Shown here piece by piece: positions 16,368 through 17,088 of a stretch of 17,088 nucleotides of DNA. Numbering within the stretch: the first letter of the stretch is position 1; each line of letters begins with the position of its first letter. The position numbers were made by a program, and so were the translations under genes. The notes beneath the pieces were generated by a model. That model had not been told where the DNA came from. It was given only the letters and a program-made list of their open reading frames with translations, and did no database searches. This DNA comes from Entamoeba invadens IP1 (taxonomy: Eukaryota > Evosea > Mastigamoebida > Endamoebidae), in NCBI RefSeq assembly GCF_000330505.1, contig NW_004443699.1, positions 10,176-27,263 of the forward strand, given 5' to 3'.

Positions 16368-17088
16368 TTATTTATCTATCATGACACACATAGCGTCGAC
16401 GATTTTTGCGGCGTCGAAGGGGTTTGTTTCATTTTTCATCATTCCGGCGTCCACGAATTCCTGGTAGTTTGCTCTGCTTTGAAGGACAAAAGTTGCGACA
16501 CCGACCCAGTTATTCAAGTCCAAACAATCGTTACTTGCAAAGGTCTTATAGAGAATGAGGCTTGACTGTTCTGCGATAGGGAACCCTAGTGCGACGATTC
16601 TTCGCTGGAGCACAAGGTGTGAACTCCCTGGTATTTCGGTGAAGAGCGCATAACATATCTCAAGAAATCTATATATCCCAACGAACTCGTAGATAGTAAG
16701 ATGGCCAGTTTTTAAACTATCGAAGACCCTCATAAATCTTAAAGCCGTTTGGTTCGACACTTTGATGTTCCCGGGGTATGTCCCACGACCTAATTCGGCT
16801 ATTTCAAGCGTCCCGGAGCGATCGGTGTCCACCGCATTAAACCAAGAAACTATTTTTGTGAACTGCTCGGAGCGGATCGACTTCACAAGAGGGTAAAACC
16901 ACATCCCCTGTAACACCGGACTCGGTAAATCCTTCGCTGCAAAATTGGGGTCTTCCCAGGGCGCTTTTGTTTGTGGGATGTTAAAAATGTTCGTTTGGAA
17001 TTTTGTTTGTCGTGTTGGAAGTGATGGAGCAGTTCCTCGTTTTGGGACGGATGGTAAAGAAACTATTATTTGAGGAGGAGTGGCTTGT
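16368..17088 (-). CDS. EF-hand protein, penta-EF-hand/grainin-like, 5' partial
   Basis: The frame ends at TAA 16368-16370 and is open to the window edge on the minus strand, so the N-terminus lies outside; 239 residues are visible. The first 60 or so are Pro- and Gln-rich (PPQIIVSLPSVPKRG). Then comes a helical Ca2+-binding fold. EF loop 1, DTDRSGTLEIAE, is canonical at positions 1, 3, 5, 9 and 12. Loop 2, DSLKTGHLTIYE, keeps only the ends and loop 3, ASNDCLDLNNWV, is degenerate. Helical spacing and the FDSLKTGHL...YEFVGIYRFL segment resemble penta-EF-hand proteins (calpain small subunit, sorcin, ALG-2) and the Entamoeba grainins of cytosolic granules. It is likely a Ca2+-responsive membrane- or granule-associated protein. 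An apparent start at 16916 is a GTG and is not the real one. Confidence 0.75.
   Translation of the reverse strand, partial: QATPPQIIVSLPSVPKRGTAPSLPTRQTKFQTNIFNIPQTKAPWEDPNFAAKDLPSPVLQGMWFYPLVKSIRSEQFTKIVSWFNAVDTDRSGTLEIAELGRGTYPGNIKVSNQTALRFMRVFDSLKTGHLTIYEFVGIYRFLEICYALFTEIPGSSHLVLQRRIVALGFPIAEQSSLILYKTFASNDCLDLNNWVGVATFVLQSRANYQEFVDAGMMKNETNPFDAAKIVDAMCVMIDK

Noticed and set aside
1..17088. tRNA, rRNA or CRISPR features
   Set aside because: I saw no cloverleaf with conserved tRNA boxes, no rRNA-like block and no regularly spaced repeats.

Overview
The window looks like nuclear DNA of an Entamoeba species, most likely Entamoeba invadens or a close relative. Compact, mostly intronless genes of about 35-45% GC sit in very AT-rich spacers. 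The two introns I can place are 90 nt long, start with GTTTGT and end in TAG or CAG. An exact AATGAACT (the Entamoeba GAAC core-promoter element) lies just upstream of one start codon, with looser versions before several others. The protein families (EHD ATPase, LIM, ceramide synthase, C1/DGK, short Cys-rich membrane proteins, EF-hand proteins) fit an amoeba. A piggyBac-type element argues for E. invadens or E. moshkovskii rather than E. histolytica. This is inference; no species marker is present.

Layout: 366-887 (+) charged hypothetical protein; 1628-2062 (+) LIM protein; 2380-3564 (-) C2HC zinc-finger protein; 4423-5046 (+) Cys-rich type I membrane protein with one intron; 5117-7416 a 2.29 kb TTAA-flanked piggyBac-type element without a recognisable transposase; 7682-8653 (-) ceramide synthase (TLC/LAG1 family); 8787-9160 an unassigned island of coding-like composition holding a possible 53-aa gene; 10265-11872 (+) EHD-family membrane-remodelling ATPase with one intron; 12101-12859 (-) type I membrane protein of unknown family; 13486-14946 (-) three-C1-domain diacylglycerol kinase homologue whose catalytic motifs are destroyed; 15661-15858 (+) 65-aa protein; 16368 to the right edge (-) an EF-hand protein, 5' truncated.

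There is no operon structure. Genes are separately transcribed, often in convergent pairs (LIM/C2HC; Cys-rich/ceramide synthase with the transposon between; EHD/membrane protein). Several have lipid- or membrane-related roles (ceramide synthesis, EHD remodelling, DAG sensing, Ca2+ binding), but I see no evidence that they form one system.

Several reading frames that appear to begin with Met actually begin with GTG or TTG. I moved those starts to the first in-frame ATG (3564, 4423, 8653, 14946). The EF-hand frame is open past its apparent GTG start to the window edge. The most interesting points are the pseudo-DGK, the asymmetric piggyBac-like termini, the perfect stem-loop at the EHD stop codon, and two in-frame candidate splice acceptors in the Cys-rich gene.
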